Positions 23,821-32,774 of a DNA stretch of 40,421 nucleotides are shown piece after piece. The number at the start of each line of letters is the position of its first letter. The stretch's first letter is position 1. The stretch is taken from contig JBEDEM010000029.1 of assembly GCA_041175665.1 (NCBI GenBank), positions 1-40,421 of the forward strand, given 5' to 3'. The translations under genes were made by a program, and so were the position numbers. The notes under the pieces were generated by a model. That model saw only the letters and a program-made list of their open reading frames with translations, made no database searches and was not told where the DNA came from. The DNA is from UBA3064 sp016868095. GTDB taxonomy: Bacteria; Pseudomonadota; Gammaproteobacteria; Burkholderiales; Burkholderiaceae_E.

Positions 23821-24963
23821 TTAGCCTTGTTTATTTGACGGCGCTCGTGGATACACAAACCATCGTCCTGGCTGAATCTGAAGCTCGACAAGATCCCCTC
23901 GCTTGAAGGTTTGAATCGAGCTTCTTACCCAGACTGCGCCTTCGGGAATCTGCGCAGCGAGTACCTCCAGGTCACAAAACAGCCCTGCAAACTCGATCCT
24001 TCCGACCTGGCCGCGGATTAGCCCAGGACTTCCAAGGGCTTGTCCGGCCACACCCTGGATCGGCCCTGGGCGACTCTCCATCACCCCTGGCAAAACGGGC
24101 GCAGTGCCTTGCGGCGTGATCAACTCCCAGGTGTTGGGTAGTAGTGCAATTCGGCAGGGGCCTTCGCCAACACCCGGATGAGAGCCCAATACGAGATCAC
24201 CCCAACACACGTGGTGATCCCGATCGATGTGCCCATCGACACAATGCGCCTGTGCCATAAACTGTGCGGCAAACTCGCTCGCAGGGCTTGTGAACATGCT
24301 TGAAGGATTGCCTTCTTGAACAATTCGACCCTGGTCCATCAAGACAATATGGTCTGCAATCCGTAATGCCTCATCCTGATCGTGCGTGACGTAGATGACC
24401 GTTAGTCCGAGGGACTCTTGCAGCGCACGAATTGATCGCCGCACGGTTTTTCTCAACTGTGTGTCGAGGTTCGACAAAGGTTCGTCAAAGAGTACGAGTT
24501 TTGGCTCGAGAACAAGCGCGCGAGCCAGTGCAACGCGCTGTTGCTGACCTCCGGATAACTGTGAAGGCATACGCTGAGCATAGGCTTCGAGCGACACCGC
24601 TTTAAGCGCTTGTTGGACCCTTCGTTCGATGGCTTCGCCCTTGATTCCCTGTGAACGCAAGCCGTAAGCGACATTGTCAAACACGGTCATATGCGGAAAC
24701 AAGGCATAGTTCTGAAAAACCATACCAACGCCGCGCGCATTGGCAGGCTTATTTTGAACCTCTTCGCCTTCGATACATATATGGCCTTGGTCAACGGCCT
24801 CGAGGCCTGCAATTAATCGTAGCAAGGTGGTCTTGCCACAACCCGAAGGACCAAGAAGCACCGTTACTTGGGAGCCTGGTATTCGCAAGTTCAAGTTTGC
24901 GATGACGGGTGCTGAGCGCTTCAGGTAAGCCTTTGTCAGTGATTTGATTTCAACACCGATCAT
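23821..24963 (-). CDS. ABC transporter ATP-binding protein, iron/phosphonate-type (FbpC-like)
   Basis: Energises an uptake transporter at the inner face of the membrane. Walker A GPSGCGKTT (38-46), Q-loop region MVFQNYALFPHMTVFDN, signature LSGGQQQRVALARAL, Walker B LVLFDEPLSNLD and switch His in YVTHDQDEAL are intact. The C-terminal part (about 240-380) is a TOBE-type extension. The combination with a single fused permease fits the ferric iron (FbpC) or 2-aminoethylphosphonate (PhnT) groups. Its ATG overlaps the permease stop in ATGA, so the two are coupled. Confidence 0.9.
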   Translation of the reverse strand: MIGVEIKSLTKAYLKRSAPVIANLNLRIPGSQVTVLLGPSGCGKTTLLRLIAGLEAVDQGHICIEGEEVQNKPANARGVGMVFQNYALFPHMTVFDNVAYGLRSQGIKGEAIERRVQQALKAVSLEAYAQRMPSQLSGGQQQRVALARALVLEPKLVLFDEPLSNLDTQLRKTVRRSIRALQESLGLTVIYVTHDQDEALRIADHIVLMDQGRIVQEGNPSSMFTSPASEFAAQFMAQAHCVDGHIDRDHHVCWGDLVLGSHPGVGEGPCRIALLPNTWELITPQGTAPVLPGVMESRPGPIQGVAGQALGSPGLIRGQVGRIEFAGLFCDLEVLAAQIPEGAVWVRSSIQTFKRGDLVELQIQPGRWFVYPRAPSNKQG

Positions 24964-26798
24964 CGGTTGGCCGCCAATTCTTGACGGCGGATCTGACGCC
25001 GATCGCCAAACAAAGCTTGAACGGCAAATGCTACTGCCGTCATGATCATGGTTAGAACCGAGCAGTAGGCAAGGGCAAGTCCATAGTCGCCCTGGCCAAT
25101 TCGGCCAATAATCCAGGTGGTGGCAAGCTCGTATTCGGCGTTCACAAGAAAAATCACCGCTGACTCGGTGGTCATAGCACGCACGAAACCATAAAGTAGT
25201 GCTGCAACCATCGCCGGTCTAATCAAGGGCCAAATCACCTTAGCTAAGGTTTGCAAAAGACTTGCACCGAGTGTCATTGAAGCTTCATCTAAAGAACGGT
25301 CTATTTGTTGGATCACGGCGCTCTGGCTTCGGATGCTAACCGGCAAGACACGGACGACTAGGCAGATCACAATGAGAAGTCCAGTACCCGTTAACTCAAA
25401 GGGCGGCACGTTAAAGGCCAAGATATAGCTCACCCCAATGACGGTCCCAGGAATTGCAAAGGCAAGAACCGAAAGACTATTCATTAGTGAACGGCCGACA
25501 AATTGTAATCGGCTCATCCAATAGGCCATCAAAAGCGCAATCAGCGCCGATACTGGCGCAGCGATCAAGGCGAGTTTAAGTGTTGTGAATAGTGAATCCC
25601 AGGCTGGACCCGAAAGCAGCCAATTGGATTCATCGCGTTCAAGGGTGAAGCCGCGCAGCAAATGTTCGAAACTGGGGCTGTAGTCGCGTCCCCAGGTTGT
25701 TACAAATCCACCTGCAAAGGCAAAGCTGTAGACCGCGATAAGAAGCATAATCCAAAGAACACTTAAGCTTGCAAGGCTGAATGACAGCGCCGAAGGGAGT
25801 TGCATCGCCTGACTGGCATCGGATTTGCCCGAGATACTCACATGCCTTGATTCGGACAAGAAGAACGATTGAATGGCTATAGCTGTCATGGCGAAGGCTG
25901 CGAGCACGAGTGCTTGCGCACAGGCTCTACCGAAGTCAAGCTGGGCTCCAACCACTGAAAAAAATATATCAGTAGCAAGAACGTTATACGATCCAGCAAG
26001 AATTAAAGGGTTGCCAAAATCGGCGATGCTTTCAATAAAGCCGACAATGCAGGCATTACTGAAACCCGGCAACAACATGGGCAGGGTTACGGTCCGCAAG
26101 ATGCGCAGGCGGCTTGCACCGAGGCTTTGTGCAGCTTCATCAAGGGCGGGGTTGAGGTTTTGCACCACGCCGCGCATCATTAAGTATGCGATCGGCGTGA
26201 AGGAGAAGATTTGAGCAAGTACCAGGCCTTCAAGTCCGTAGAGCCACCTTCCCATCGACCAGGCAAAGCTTTCCTCAAGCCAGTTATTGATCACGCCAGC
26301 GCGCCCAAAGAGCATCACAAGTCCGAGCCCGACCACAAAAGGGGGCATGAGCATTGGCAAGATTGCAAAAAGCCCAAGAGGCTTACGAAAAGCGGGCAAC
26401 ACTCGCTCCGATGTAAAAGCAAGTACGGTCCCAAGCAAGCTCGTCGTGAGTCCGCTAATGAGCCCAAGCAGCAAACTATGCCAAGCAGTTCCGCAAACTT
26501 GCTGGCTGACCAGACAGTTGAGCGACCAAATCCTTGAGTCACTGAGCCGCTCCCAGGCAAGGCCTGGCACTAGTTTTCCAAATTCGTCCTGACCAAGCGT
26601 GAGGGCAGCACGCAAGAGGGGGTAGGCCAAAAACAATAACAAGAACCCAAGCAATAGGCCGGCGCTTGACCCAGCTAGCCTTGAGCGCGCGAAGTCACCT
26701 CGGCTCGCTCGCCATGAACCCCAAAAGGCCATGAGTAAGCCAAGCCCAAGCGTCCAACATAGACTGATGTAAAAATATGTTTCGTTACCAGCTGCCAT
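24960..26798 (-). CDS. Fused ABC transporter permease, iron/phosphonate-type (FbpB-like)
   Basis: Inner-membrane channel with two permease halves in one chain. Both EAA loops that contact the ATPase are visible: DEAAQSLGASRLRILRTVTL in the first half and DEASMTLGASLLQTLAKVIW in the second, each amid many hydrophobic segments. Two extra hydrophobic segments precede the first half. The ATG at 26798 overlaps the end of the preceding lipoprotein gene; an ATG at 26810 and a TTG at 26840 are alternatives, and none has a strong ribosome site. No substrate-binding protein gene is adjacent, so the imported compound cannot be named. Confidence 0.88.
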   Translation of the reverse strand: MAAGNETYFYISLCWTLGLGLLMAFWGSWRASRGDFARSRLAGSSAGLLLGFLLLFLAYPLLRAALTLGQDEFGKLVPGLAWERLSDSRIWSLNCLVSQQVCGTAWHSLLLGLISGLTTSLLGTVLAFTSERVLPAFRKPLGLFAILPMLMPPFVVGLGLVMLFGRAGVINNWLEESFAWSMGRWLYGLEGLVLAQIFSFTPIAYLMMRGVVQNLNPALDEAAQSLGASRLRILRTVTLPMLLPGFSNACIVGFIESIADFGNPLILAGSYNVLATDIFFSVVGAQLDFGRACAQALVLAAFAMTAIAIQSFFLSESRHVSISGKSDASQAMQLPSALSFSLASLSVLWIMLLIAVYSFAFAGGFVTTWGRDYSPSFEHLLRGFTLERDESNWLLSGPAWDSLFTTLKLALIAAPVSALIALLMAYWMSRLQFVGRSLMNSLSVLAFAIPGTVIGVSYILAFNVPPFELTGTGLLIVICLVVRVLPVSIRSQSAVIQQIDRSLDEASMTLGASLLQTLAKVIWPLIRPAMVAALLYGFVRAMTTESAVIFLVNAEYELATTWIIGRIGQGDYGLALAYCSVLTMIMTAVAFAVQALFGDRRQIRRQELAANR

Positions 26799-28110
26799 AG
26801 AGGCGACCATCGCTAGCGCCGACCAGATAGCCCCAATCAAAGCTCAAAAAGCTTCGTGCGCCTAAGAGCTTAGGTGTTGTTTGTAGCGCCCATGCAAGTC
26901 CATCGGTACTCGTAAAGACCTGCCCCAAGTCATCAATCGCCAGATAGCGACTTGTACGCCCTATACCCAGTATTGTTGAGGCACCCGGAATCCGCTGCGC
27001 TGACCAGGTGCTGCCACCATCGCTTGTCGAGGCGATGTAGCCGCCACTTCCCCCTACCAAAAAGCGATCGACATCGGTGGCCGTGCTCCCACGCAAATAC
27101 CCATGCCCAATTGCGCGCAAATCAACACCGCTGACCTCTGGTAAGTTAATGCCTGACCAGGTCGTGCCGCTATCGTTGCTCAATAGCAGCGTGCCAGCGT
27201 TGCCCGCGGCAAATAAGCGGTTATTGCCGATGCCAATCGCGTTTAACTGCTCGAGCGTACCGCTATTGCGCTCGGTCCAGCTCAAGCCATCCGAGGTGCT
27301 CCGAATACTTCCCTTTGCGCCGACCGCGACAAAACTTGAGCTTAAGGCGGTGATTGCGTGCAAGTCGGGCAAGCTCTCATTGGGTGCCCGCGCAAGCGTC
27401 CAGTTGATTCCATCCTTGCTAGTCAGACTTGCTCCCATGGCACCAACAGCTACAAAATTAAGTCCAGGATCAGCAGGCGTATTAAGATTACTGGCATAGC
27501 CTGCAACCGCAGTCAAGGACCCACTCCAAGCGCTGGGAAGCGTCGCAGCCTGCCAGGACTTGCCATCGTTACTGTAGCTGATATGTCCTTTGTCTGAAAC
27601 GCTTACAAAGCGGCCGTCAGTTGCGAGAGCCGCTCGAGCCGGGCATGTACTCAGTCTTGCCATCGCGACCCCATTGGTAGCAAAAACTTCGCCAGCAGCG
27701 CGGGGAGCAAGGCTAAGCGACTCCCAGTGGTCGCCCGCTGGACGCGGTGTAACCGAGATTTTTTCGCTACTTGGTCCACCTGGGCCGCCATCTTTGCGGC
27801 CATTCATGAACAGCCAATAAGTGGTTTCGTTGTCGAGACCGCAAAGCACATAGGGCGAGCTCAGCTTGGTCGCGCTGCGCGCCCCGGGCGTCAATGACCA
27901 ATTATTTCCATCGATATCCGATCTTGGTGCCGCGAAGAGCCAATACTCCACGTCGCTGCTGCCGCTGAAGCTCAGCGTAAAGCGCGCATCGCCCGCTTGT
28001 GCATTGAGCTGGCTTGGGGGTGGGGCCGAGCTGCCATTATCACCGCAGGCTGCCAAACCCAAGGCGACGGCCACAAAAGCAGCCAACACAAAGCATCTTT
28101 TTTTCGTCAA
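26785..28110 (-). CDS. Asp-box/BNR-repeat lipoprotein (Ycf48-like beta-propeller), function unknown
   Basis: A 441-residue predicted lipoprotein: signal FVLAAFVAVALGLAAC with a classic LAAC lipobox. After a fibronectin-like segment (about 35-125) come repeated Asp-box patterns: SNDGKSWQ, SKDGINWT, STSDGLSWTE, SNDSGTTWSG, STSDGGSTWSA and STDGLAWAL, suggesting a beta-propeller of six or seven blades. Such propellers occur in Ycf48-type assembly factors and sialidases; no enzyme residues could be assigned. The start used is TTG at 28110, just before TKKRCF; the frame continues to a weaker start at 28176. The 3' end overlaps the permease gene, so the two are probably co-transcribed. Confidence 0.75.
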   Translation of the reverse strand: MTKKRCFVLAAFVAVALGLAACGDNGSSAPPPSQLNAQAGDARFTLSFSGSSDVEYWLFAAPRSDIDGNNWSLTPGARSATKLSSPYVLCGLDNETTYWLFMNGRKDGGPGGPSSEKISVTPRPAGDHWESLSLAPRAAGEVFATNGVAMARLSTCPARAALATDGRFVSVSDKGHISYSNDGKSWQAATLPSAWSGSLTAVAGYASNLNTPADPGLNFVAVGAMGASLTSKDGINWTLARAPNESLPDLHAITALSSSFVAVGAKGSIRSTSDGLSWTERNSGTLEQLNAIGIGNNRLFAAGNAGTLLLSNDSGTTWSGINLPEVSGVDLRAIGHGYLRGSTATDVDRFLVGGSGGYIASTSDGGSTWSAQRIPGASTILGIGRTSRYLAIDDLGQVFTSTDGLAWALQTTPKLLGARSFLSFDWGYLVGASDGRLYGSW

Positions 28111-28241
28111 GATCAAGCCCCCGATTTGTATGGATTTCCTCAGACAGGCTATTGTGCCAAGTTTCGGGCCGAGCAAAATTCACTCGAAATCATTTCGCCG
28201 TTTTCTCTAAACCAAATCAAAGCATTTTTAAGGAGATCCGA

Positions 28242-29285
28242 ATGAAGGACCAGACCATGATGCCTGCACAAACGAAGCGGGCGAGCAACGACACGTCGGT
28301 GAGCCGCATCAAGAAGCTAGCGGGTCGAGGGCTTTTTTCAGCCTTGATAACTGCAGCAACGCTCTTGCACGGCGGTATGGCTAGCGCGCAGAACGCCCTA
28401 TCCATTGGCACGGGTGGAACTGGCGGGGTGTACTATCCCTTGGGCGGCGGTATCGCTGCTGCGTTGTCGAAGCATATTCCAGGTATGGCGGCAACCGCTG
28501 AGGTGACGGGCGGGTCGGTGGACAATTTAAAGCTCGTCGGAAGTGGCAAACCGTATTTGGCCATGACAATGGCTGACGCTGCCAAAGATGCAATCGAAGG
28601 GGCTGATAAGTTCAAAGCGACGGGAAAGGTCGACGCGAAAACGCTGCTGGTGCTCTACCCGAATCGTATGCATGTCGTCACCGTTGAGGGGACAAACATC
28701 AATAAGTTTTCTGATTTAAAGGGAAAGCGGGTATCGACAGGCTCTCCTGGTAGCGCAACCGAGGTGATGGCGTTTCGCTTAATCGAGTCTGCTGGTCTTG
28801 ATAAAGACCGCGATATGAAGCGTGAGCGACTGGGCGTTGCCGAGTCGGTAAACGCGATCAAGGATCGAAAAATTGATGCCTTCTTCTGGGTCGGTGGACT
28901 GCCAACAGGTGCCGTAACCGACTTGGCCAATTCGCCAGGGATGAAGATCAAGATGATTGATCATGACGATCTGGTGGCTGCAATGAATAAAAAATATGGC
29001 AATCTTTACTATGCTGATGTCATCAGTAAGTCGGTTTATCAGGGCATGGCTGGCGACAACAAAATGGCCTCGGTGGCTAACCTGTTGGTCGCCCCCGGCA
29101 AGATGAGCAATGAGCAAGCCTATGCGATTGTGAAGACCATCCTTGAGCGAAGGGATGATTTAATTGCCGTACACAAAGAGGCTGCCAATATCAAGCTAGA
29201 AAACCAAAAGAGTTCGGCAAGCCCTGTGGCCTACCATCCTGGAGCGCGTAAGTACCTCGAAGAAAAGGGCGTTAAGCTTGACTGA
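28242..29285 (+). CDS. TAXI-family TRAP transporter solute-binding protein
   Basis: Periplasmic receptor of a tripartite ATP-independent transporter. After a polar leader of about 25 residues comes a signal segment (GLFSALITAATLLHGGMASA) and the mature start NALSIGTGGTGGVYYPLGGG, the hallmark of the TAXI family; AATAEVTGGSVDNLKLVGSG and GSPGSATEVMAFRLIESAG follow. TAXI proteins of bacteria are associated with glutamate, 2-oxoglutarate and other carboxylate-type ligands in a few studied cases; the ligand here is unknown. AGGAG at 28231-28235 is 6 bases before the ATG, which fixes this start over a longer frame. Confidence 0.93.
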   Translation: MKDQTMMPAQTKRASNDTSVSRIKKLAGRGLFSALITAATLLHGGMASAQNALSIGTGGTGGVYYPLGGGIAAALSKHIPGMAATAEVTGGSVDNLKLVGSGKPYLAMTMADAAKDAIEGADKFKATGKVDAKTLLVLYPNRMHVVTVEGTNINKFSDLKGKRVSTGSPGSATEVMAFRLIESAGLDKDRDMKRERLGVAESVNAIKDRKIDAFFWVGGLPTGAVTDLANSPGMKIKMIDHDDLVAAMNKKYGNLYYADVISKSVYQGMAGDNKMASVANLLVAPGKMSNEQAYAIVKTILERRDDLIAVHKEAANIKLENQKSSASPVAYHPGARKYLEEKGVKLD

Positions 29286-29298
29286 GCATGGAGCGTGG

Positions 29299-29323
29299 TG
29301 GGCACCTTGTTGCTAAGTGCCCA
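29299..29323 (+). promoter_or_regulatory. Stem-loop between binding-protein and permease genes
   Basis: TGGGCAC (29299-29305) and its exact complement GTGCCCA (29317-29323) flank an 11-base loop, 13 bases after the binding-protein stop. There is no following T run, so it is not a typical terminator. Hairpins here commonly protect the 3' end of the binding-protein mRNA or partly stop transcription, giving more receptor than permease; that role is inferred. Confidence 0.5.
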
Positions 29324-29371
29324 ATCGCAGCCTGTTAGATGCCATGAGCGACCATACAGTGAGGCTTTTCT

Positions 29372-31357
29372 TTGAACGATATTGAAAAAAAGCTTGAGGA
29401 ATATATCGAGCAAGAAGAGGGTGCAAGCCACAGGCTCAAGGGCCTGGCCTTGCTTGTGGTGAGCTTGCTCGCTGTAGCGATGTCGCTTTTTCATTTATAT
29501 GCGGCCTACGAGATTGTGCCGACCCAACTAATGCGAAGCGCCCATGTGGCGATCGTGCTTTCGTTGGTGTTCTTACTTTTTCCACTGGCTAAGCGTTTTC
29601 GAGATCGGTTGCACTGGTGGGACGTTTGCTTTGCCCTCATACCGCTCTACATCGCTTGGTATATGTACGCTGGAGGAGACGATTTCACCGACCGGAATAC
29701 CATGCCATTACCCATGGATATGTGGCTTGGCATCTTATTGATCGTACTCATTCTTGAGGCGGTACGGCGCACGGGTGGTTGGGTGATGGTTTATGTCACC
29801 TCGGCCTTTCTCGTTTACGCTTTGTTTGGCGAATATTTTCCGCAACCCTGGACCCACAAGGGCTATGACCTGGGTCGGCTTGTGGGACATATGTTCATGA
29901 CCTTAGAGGGCATTTTTGGCGTTGCTGTCGATGTCTCTGCCACCTTAATCGTATTGTTCTCCATCTTTGGCGCATTTTTGCAGTTTTCAGGCGCTGGAAA
30001 GTTTTTCATCGATTTTTCATTTTCTGCCATGGGTGGAAGACCTACTGGCGTTGGCAGGACGGTGGTGCTTTCCTCTTTCTTGCTTGGAGGACCTTCGGGC
30101 TCCGGTGTGGCAACGACCGTCACCATCGGCACAGTGGCCTATCCCATGCTTGCTAAGGCGGGCTACGAGAAAAATGCCGCTGGTGGTCTTTTGGCGGCTG
30201 GTGGCCTTGGCGCGATTATCTCCCCGCCAGTGCTGGGCGCTGCAGCCTTCTTAATTGCAGAATTTTTAAAGATCTCGTACTTGGATGTCCTGCTCATGGC
30301 ATGCATCCCGACCATTCTATTTTATGCGTCACTCTTTATCATGGTGGAAATTGACGCACGAAAATATGGCATGCGTGAGGCAAGCTTTGAGGCCGTTGAA
30401 GGCGTTTGGGTGCTTGCTGCGCGCTACTGGTTTCACTTCTTTTCGCTCATTTCGATTATTGCTTTTATGTTGATGGGGTTCTCGCCGACGATGTCGGTAC
30501 TTTATGCAACCGTCGTGAGTCTTATAACAAGTTGCTTTCGCTCAGACACCAGTCTTATACCCTACGACTTGCTAAAAGCAGACCATCGGACATGGTCGCA
30601 ACGGTTTCTTGACATTGGATTGATTAAGGCATTGCAAGGCGGTGCGGTTGGGACGCTTGGCGTTGCCGTAACCTGTGCCTGTGCAGGCCTGATTGTTGGA
30701 ACGGTAACGCTTACTGGCCTTGGCCTGAAATTCAGCGGTATTGTGATTGAATATGCTGCGGGATCATTGCTATTAACAGCGATATACACTGCATTGATCG
30801 TTTGGGTGGTCGGCCTTGCTGTACCGGTGACTGCCTCCTACATCATTTGCGCTGTCGTTGCTGCGCCAGCCTTGATTAAGCTCGGTGTGCCCGATTTTGC
30901 AGCGCACATGTTTATTTTTTATTACGCTGTACTTTCTGAGGTTTCGCCGCCAACCGCGCTGTCACCTTTCGCCGCTGCCGCAATTACCGGTGGGGATCCC
31001 TACAAGACAACGCTACAGAGCTGGAAATATACCTTGCCGGCTTTCTTAGTACCATTTGTCTTTGTTTTAGATCCTCAAGGTGTTGGTCTGTTGTTGATGG
31101 GTTCATTAAAGGCGCTGGCCGATGCAAACTTTATCGCTATCGGATGGATAACGATCACGACAGCTTTGGGTATCGTAGCAATGTCGGGCGCATTCCAGGG
31201 CTGGCTCTTGGTCGCTGTGAACTCGGTTGAGCGCCTCTTGCTGCTCATTGCTGGCATTGCTCTGGTTTTCCGTTTTGATTATGGGTTGATGATAGGTTTT
31301 GGCTCATTGGCGTTTGTTTTTGTCTGGCAATGGTTGCGGCTTCGACAACGAACTTAA
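29372..31357 (+). CDS. TRAP transporter fused permease (DctQM-type, TAXI-associated)
   Basis: A 661-residue inner-membrane protein combining the small (DctQ-like, first about 200 residues) and large (DctM-like) TRAP subunits, as usual for TAXI systems. The large domain has the conserved glycine-rich loops GGPSGSGVATTVTIGTVAYP and AGGLGAIISPPVLGAAAFLI and, later, SEVSPPTALSPFAAAAITGG. Transport is driven by an ion gradient, usually sodium. The start is TTG at 29372 with GAGG 7 bases upstream; the N-terminus is acidic and helical (EKKLEEYIEQEEG). The next gene begins 4 bases after the stop. Confidence 0.93.
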   Translation: MNDIEKKLEEYIEQEEGASHRLKGLALLVVSLLAVAMSLFHLYAAYEIVPTQLMRSAHVAIVLSLVFLLFPLAKRFRDRLHWWDVCFALIPLYIAWYMYAGGDDFTDRNTMPLPMDMWLGILLIVLILEAVRRTGGWVMVYVTSAFLVYALFGEYFPQPWTHKGYDLGRLVGHMFMTLEGIFGVAVDVSATLIVLFSIFGAFLQFSGAGKFFIDFSFSAMGGRPTGVGRTVVLSSFLLGGPSGSGVATTVTIGTVAYPMLAKAGYEKNAAGGLLAAGGLGAIISPPVLGAAAFLIAEFLKISYLDVLLMACIPTILFYASLFIMVEIDARKYGMREASFEAVEGVWVLAARYWFHFFSLISIIAFMLMGFSPTMSVLYATVVSLITSCFRSDTSLIPYDLLKADHRTWSQRFLDIGLIKALQGGAVGTLGVAVTCACAGLIVGTVTLTGLGLKFSGIVIEYAAGSLLLTAIYTALIVWVVGLAVPVTASYIICAVVAAPALIKLGVPDFAAHMFIFYYAVLSEVSPPTALSPFAAAAITGGDPYKTTLQSWKYTLPAFLVPFVFVLDPQGVGLLLMGSLKALADANFIAIGWITITTALGIVAMSGAFQGWLLVAVNSVERLLLLIAGIALVFRFDYGLMIGFGSLAFVFVWQWLRLRQRT

Positions 31358-31361
31358 GCCT

Positions 31362-32774
31362 ATGAGGCTTTTGCAATATTTGGGCACGATTAGTCTTGCT
31401 GCTGTGGTTTGCGCCTGCAGTGGTGGCGGTGGCGAGCGCCAGAGCAATGCTGTTTATGCAGGCCTGAGCAGCCAACCCGAAAGTTGCTCGCTGGCTGACC
31501 AGCAAGCTTGGTTACTGGCATGGATGAAGGACTGGTACTTCTGGTATCAAGACATCCCATCAAGTCCTGGTGCTGTCGATCCTCAGATCGAGCCCATCGC
31601 TGCGATGCGTGCCCATTTCACAACCTTGCTCTCCAAGGGAACCCAGGTAAGGCCAGCCGATCGGTGGAGCTTTGTTGAGGCAAGCGATCGTTATCAGCAA
31701 TACTACGAAGAGGGCATCAATATAGGCTTTGGTCTCTCAGTTGCCGGCCAGCCAGATGATCCTTTGCCATTGAGGGTCCGCTGGGTCGAGCCTATGTCGG
31801 CCGCGGGCTTGGCCGGTATTAAGCGCGGTGATATTGTGGTGTCGATCCAAGGGAAACCCGCGAAGTATTGGAAAGACGCCAATGACTTTTCGGCACTCGC
31901 AGCTCATGCGGTCGGTGATCGACTTGCCATTGAGCTTGAGGGAAGCGCCGGGCTTCGAAGTCTAATCCTTATAGCAACCACATACCCAATTAGTTCCATC
32001 GCGCTGCCGCCAGACGATGCTGCTCCGCTTGTTGTGTCAGGTCGCCGAGTTGCTTATCTGTTCTTGAAGGATTTTATTGAGCCGTCAACGCCTGCGCTCC
32101 GTCTGGCGTTAGATGATTTGGTGGCAGGTGGCGTGCGAGACCTGATTTTGGACCTCCGATATCACGGTGGTGGCAGGGTGGATGTGGCAACGCGGCTTGC
32201 GAGCGCTATTGCGCCAGCATCGCTGCGATCGGAGGTGTTTTCTCAATTGATTTATAACGATAAGCACTCAAGAGCAAACACGAACGAACGCTTTATTGAT
32301 CCTTCTCCCCTACCGTCCATGCAACTCGAACGAGTAGTGGTCTTAACGGGATCGAGAACTTGCTCGGCCAGTGAAATGCTGATTCACGGGCTCAAGAACA
32401 GGCATCCCTCGCTCGATTTTGTCAGTATAGGCAGCAGGACTTGCGGTAAACCCTATGGCTTTCATCCCGTGGGCGCCTGCGGCTTGAGCTACCATGCTGT
32501 CAATTTTGAGGTGCGTAATGACAAAGGGATACCATCGGATATCGCTGGCATTGAGCCTACCTGTTATGCAAGCGATGACTATCAAAGCGTTTTAGGTAGC
32601 GCCTCAGATCCAATGATTGGTGCGGCTTTGAAATGGCTTAGCGAGGGCGAATGTGTACTTGATAGGGCCGCCATGAGAGCTCAAAGCCTCGGTGTTGGAT
32701 CGGAAAGCCAGCCGATTGGGCGAAGTTCAAAGCTCATTGAGGACGGCGATGCACCGAAGGCAATCATCCAATGA
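31362..32774 (+). CDS. S41-family (C-terminal-processing type) peptidase lipoprotein
   Basis: A 470-residue protease predicted to be lipid-anchored: signal YLGTISLAAVVCAC with Cys19, then SGGGG. A PDZ-like domain lies at about 115-200 (PLRVRWVEPMSAAGLAGIKR, GDIVVSIQGKPAKYW). The S41 core has a likely Ser335 nucleophile in SRTCSASEML and Lys363 in SRTCGKPYGFHP, the Ser/Lys dyad of this family. Substrate is unknown; relatives act on envelope proteins. Translation is probably coupled to both neighbours: 4 bases after the TRAP permease and ATGA overlap with the next gene. Confidence 0.88.
   Translation: MRLLQYLGTISLAAVVCACSGGGGERQSNAVYAGLSSQPESCSLADQQAWLLAWMKDWYFWYQDIPSSPGAVDPQIEPIAAMRAHFTTLLSKGTQVRPADRWSFVEASDRYQQYYEEGINIGFGLSVAGQPDDPLPLRVRWVEPMSAAGLAGIKRGDIVVSIQGKPAKYWKDANDFSALAAHAVGDRLAIELEGSAGLRSLILIATTYPISSIALPPDDAAPLVVSGRRVAYLFLKDFIEPSTPALRLALDDLVAGGVRDLILDLRYHGGGRVDVATRLASAIAPASLRSEVFSQLIYNDKHSRANTNERFIDPSPLPSMQLERVVVLTGSRTCSASEMLIHGLKNRHPSLDFVSIGSRTCGKPYGFHPVGACGLSYHAVNFEVRNDKGIPSDIAGIEPTCYASDDYQSVLGSASDPMIGAALKWLSEGECVLDRAAMRAQSLGVGSESQPIGRSSKLIEDGDAPKAIIQ

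Noticed and set aside
26211..26592. Plus-strand open frames of about 100 codons opposite the ABC permease
   Set aside because: They are antisense to conserved transmembrane segments and their Ser/Lys/Pro-rich content is what antisense of hydrophobic codons gives.
27077..27499. Plus-strand open frame of 140 codons opposite the Asp-box lipoprotein
   Set aside because: No signal, domain or ribosome site; the minus-strand frame has a lipobox and regular repeats.
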